A stretch of 6,451 bases of DNA from Cyanobacteria bacterium UBA11370 (GTDB lineage: Bacteria; Cyanobacteriota; Cyanobacteriia; Cyanobacteriales; Coleofasciculaceae). Under the pieces are notes generated by a model. That model did no database searches and was not told the origin of the DNA. It saw only the letters and a program-made list of their open reading frames with translations. The stretch covers positions 8,079 to 14,529 of the forward strand of contig DNGI01000059.1 of assembly GCA_003486645.1 (NCBI GenBank), read 5' to 3'. A program made the position numbers and the translations under genes. Below, piece by piece: positions 4,983 to 6,451 of the stretch; position 1 is the stretch's first letter; each line of letters begins with the position of its first letter.

Positions 4983-6431
4983 ATGGTAGACCGTCTTTCA
5001 GTACCTAACATCTATGGAACCAATGATAGTGATAATAATTCGTTTTCTTTCTTTCCGATATGGCGCTCCCAAATTAACGGGACTGCTAACGCCGATGATA
5101 TTTTTACTCTAGCCGGAAATGATATTGCCTATGGCTACGGTGGAGATGACTATATCGAAGGTTACACTGGCAATGATACTCTGTACGGGGGAACGGGAAA
5201 CGATAACCTCGATGGGGGACAAGGCAGTGACACTCTCTTTGGTGAAAGCGGCAATGATTATTTAAACGGCAGCGTAGGAAACGACAAACTCTACGGTGGT
5301 ACTGGCAACGACACCTTTGCGGTGATGGATGCTGGCGACCAAGTGTTTGAGAATGTGGGCGAAGGCACCGATACCGTTGTCGCCTACATCAGCAACTATA
5401 CACTGGTTGCCAATGTGGAGAATTTGACTTTAGGAGATGTGCGATACGTTGATTCGGGTTCAGACGGCGTTATTGGTATAATCTTTGATTCTCCACCAAC
5501 AGACGCTACTGGCAATGCACTCAACAACGTTATCACTGGTAACTACACTGGCAATACTCTTAATGGGTTAGGGGGCAACGATACAATATATGGCGGCTGG
5601 GGTAATGACTACCTGTACGGCGGAACAGGTCATGATTCCCTGTATGGCGAGGCGGGTGACGACTTTCTTTTCGGTGAAGACGGCAATGACTCTCTCTACG
5701 GAGGGACAGGAAATGATGGGATGTTTGGTGGTGCTGGTTCCGATTATCTCTCTGGAGAAGCTAACGAAGACATCCTTTATGGTGGACAAGGTTCTGACAA
5801 TTTGTTGGGTGGAGATGGAAACGATACCTTGTATGGAGGCGATTTTGCCTTGTTTGGCACTGATACCGACACGAGTACCGACTTATTGAATGGTGGAAAT
5901 GGAAACGATACGCTCTATGGTGGTGGTGGTAACGACAACTTAGCTGGGGGTAGTGGAGTAGACACTCTCAATGGCGGTACTGGCAACGATTGGCTAACTG
6001 GTAATGCTGGCAATGATACGCTGATAGGTAACTCTGAAGCTGACCGATTCAGCTATAACACTTACAGAGCTTTCAGAAGTGATGATATCGGGGTTGATAC
6101 GATTAGCGACTTCAATTGGGGAGAGGGCGATAAGATTGTCCTGAACAAGGAAACCTTTACCGCTTTGCGAAGTTTAGCGGGAACCGGATTCAGTGTATCG
6201 AGTGAGTTTGCTAGGGTTAGCAGTGATACCGCCGCCGCAACCAGTAGCGCGTTTATTGTCTACAATTCAGCCAATGGGAAACTGTTCTACAATGCCAATG
6301 GCAGCACTAGTGGTTTCTATAACCCAGATTCTAGTGGTTTGGTAGGAGGCGGTCACTTTGCGACTCTCTCAAATACTCCCTTACTCATCGGTTCGGATTT
6401 CATTATTCAAGAGCCAGTTATCCTGATTTAA
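4983..6431 (+). CDS. RTX-type calcium-binding protein, probable type I secretion substrate
   Basis: A 482-residue, Gly-, Asp- and Asn-rich acidic protein built on the GGxGxDxLxGGxGND nonapeptide, which folds into a calcium-bound parallel beta roll once outside the cell. Block 1 is residues about 45-112. An interlude follows, with a GTDTVVAYISNYTLVANVEN segment typical of cyanobacterial RTX proteins, then block 2 (about 186-351). Near 285-303 a Thr/Asp-rich insertion (FALFGTDTDTSTDLLNGG) breaks the register. The C-terminus (358-482: VDTISDFNWGEGDKIVLNKE, AFIVYNSANGKLFYNANG, SDFIIQ) matches the tail I recall on many cyanobacterial RTX proteins and probably carries the uncleaved secretion signal. 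There is no N-terminal signal peptide and no enzymatic domain, so a structural, adhesive or surface-layer role is more likely than a toxin. No exporter genes are in the window. The TAA touches the tip of an ATACC repeat. Confidence 0.95.
   Translation: MVDRLSVPNIYGTNDSDNNSFSFFPIWRSQINGTANADDIFTLAGNDIAYGYGGDDYIEGYTGNDTLYGGTGNDNLDGGQGSDTLFGESGNDYLNGSVGNDKLYGGTGNDTFAVMDAGDQVFENVGEGTDTVVAYISNYTLVANVENLTLGDVRYVDSGSDGVIGIIFDSPPTDATGNALNNVITGNYTGNTLNGLGGNDTIYGGWGNDYLYGGTGHDSLYGEAGDDFLFGEDGNDSLYGGTGNDGMFGGAGSDYLSGEANEDILYGGQGSDNLLGGDGNDTLYGGDFALFGTDTDTSTDLLNGGNGNDTLYGGGGNDNLAGGSGVDTLNGGTGNDWLTGNAGNDTLIGNSEADRFSYNTYRAFRSDDIGVDTISDFNWGEGDKIVLNKETFTALRSLAGTGFSVSSEFARVSSDTAAATSSAFIVYNSANGKLFYNANGSTSGFYNPDSSGLVGGGHFATLSNTPLLIGSDFIIQEPVILI
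5115..5318 (+). repeat. RTX nonapeptide block 1 (coding)
   Basis: About seven degenerate nonapeptides, from AGNDIAYGYGGDD to GGTGNDTF (residues 45-112). At DNA level the units are diverged (GGNGND-type codons vary), so this is protein-level repetition rather than a recent tandem duplication. Confidence 0.85.
5538..6035 (+). repeat. RTX nonapeptide block 2 (coding)
   Basis: Residues about 186-351, roughly 16 nonapeptide-length units, interrupted near 285-303. The best units read LYGGTGNDxL. One unit has NEDIL (261-265) in place of the usual G-N/S-D, and another has GVDTL (325-329), so a few calcium sites may be weakened. Confidence 0.85.
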
Positions 6432-6451
6432 TACCAAGTTGCGTTCATACG
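6431..6451. repeat. Left tip of a further ATACC repeat, cut by the window end
   Basis: The last 21 bases match the right tip of the 634-751 element (read inward on the complement from 746) at 17 of 21 positions, including ATACC, AGTTGC and TTCA. Only this tip is visible, so element length and structure cannot be judged. Its first base is the last base of the RTX stop codon. Confidence 0.55.

Noticed and set aside
5568..5889. Open frames of 73 and 99 codons within the RTX gene
   Set aside because: They are shadow frames created by the biased Gly/Asn/Asp codon repetition of the RTX blocks.

Overview
The window reads as chromosomal DNA from a filamentous or otherwise repeat-rich cyanobacterium. 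The signs are four HIP1 octamers (GCGATCGC), several small palindromic ATACC...GGTAT repeats of the kind that crowd cyanobacterial intergenic DNA, and a mix of TPR proteins and an RTX protein typical of these genomes. I cannot name the genus. No rRNA, tRNA, transposase, CRISPR array or phage gene is visible.

Layout. Positions 1-172 are non-coding with two short hairpins. Two small plus-strand genes follow: a 66-residue protein with two membrane helices and a 67-residue basic soluble protein with a strong Shine-Dalgarno. A 118-bp palindromic repeat separates them from the convergent minus-strand block, and its two tips coincide with the stop codons on both sides. The minus block, in transcription order, is: a TPR protein with a distinctive N-terminal domain (4254-3232); a 378-bp gap holding two tandem 119-bp palindromic repeats; a FecR-like/TPR protein whose start codon overlaps the repeat tip (2853-1780); and an ADP-ribosylglycohydrolase (1684-749). 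Divergent from the first of these, across a 167-bp intergenic region with competing hairpins, are a 133-residue protein of unknown function and an RTX calcium-binding protein (4983-6431). The RTX stop codon again touches the tip of an ATACC repeat, which is cut by the window end.

How the parts relate. The three minus-strand genes are co-directional, but the repeat pair and the 95-bp gap make one uninterrupted operon uncertain. The glycohydrolase would remove ADP-ribose from proteins or other acceptors. The TPR proteins are probably scaffolds. The RTX protein is probably exported by a type I secretion system encoded elsewhere. I see no convincing new multi-gene system. The most notable signal is the repeat family: all four elements sit exactly at CDS boundaries and share an ATACC tip, and the tandem pair keeps its hairpin by a compensatory base-pair change. 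The next most notable are the uncharacterised N-terminal domain of the 340-residue TPR protein and the alternative hairpins upstream of it.
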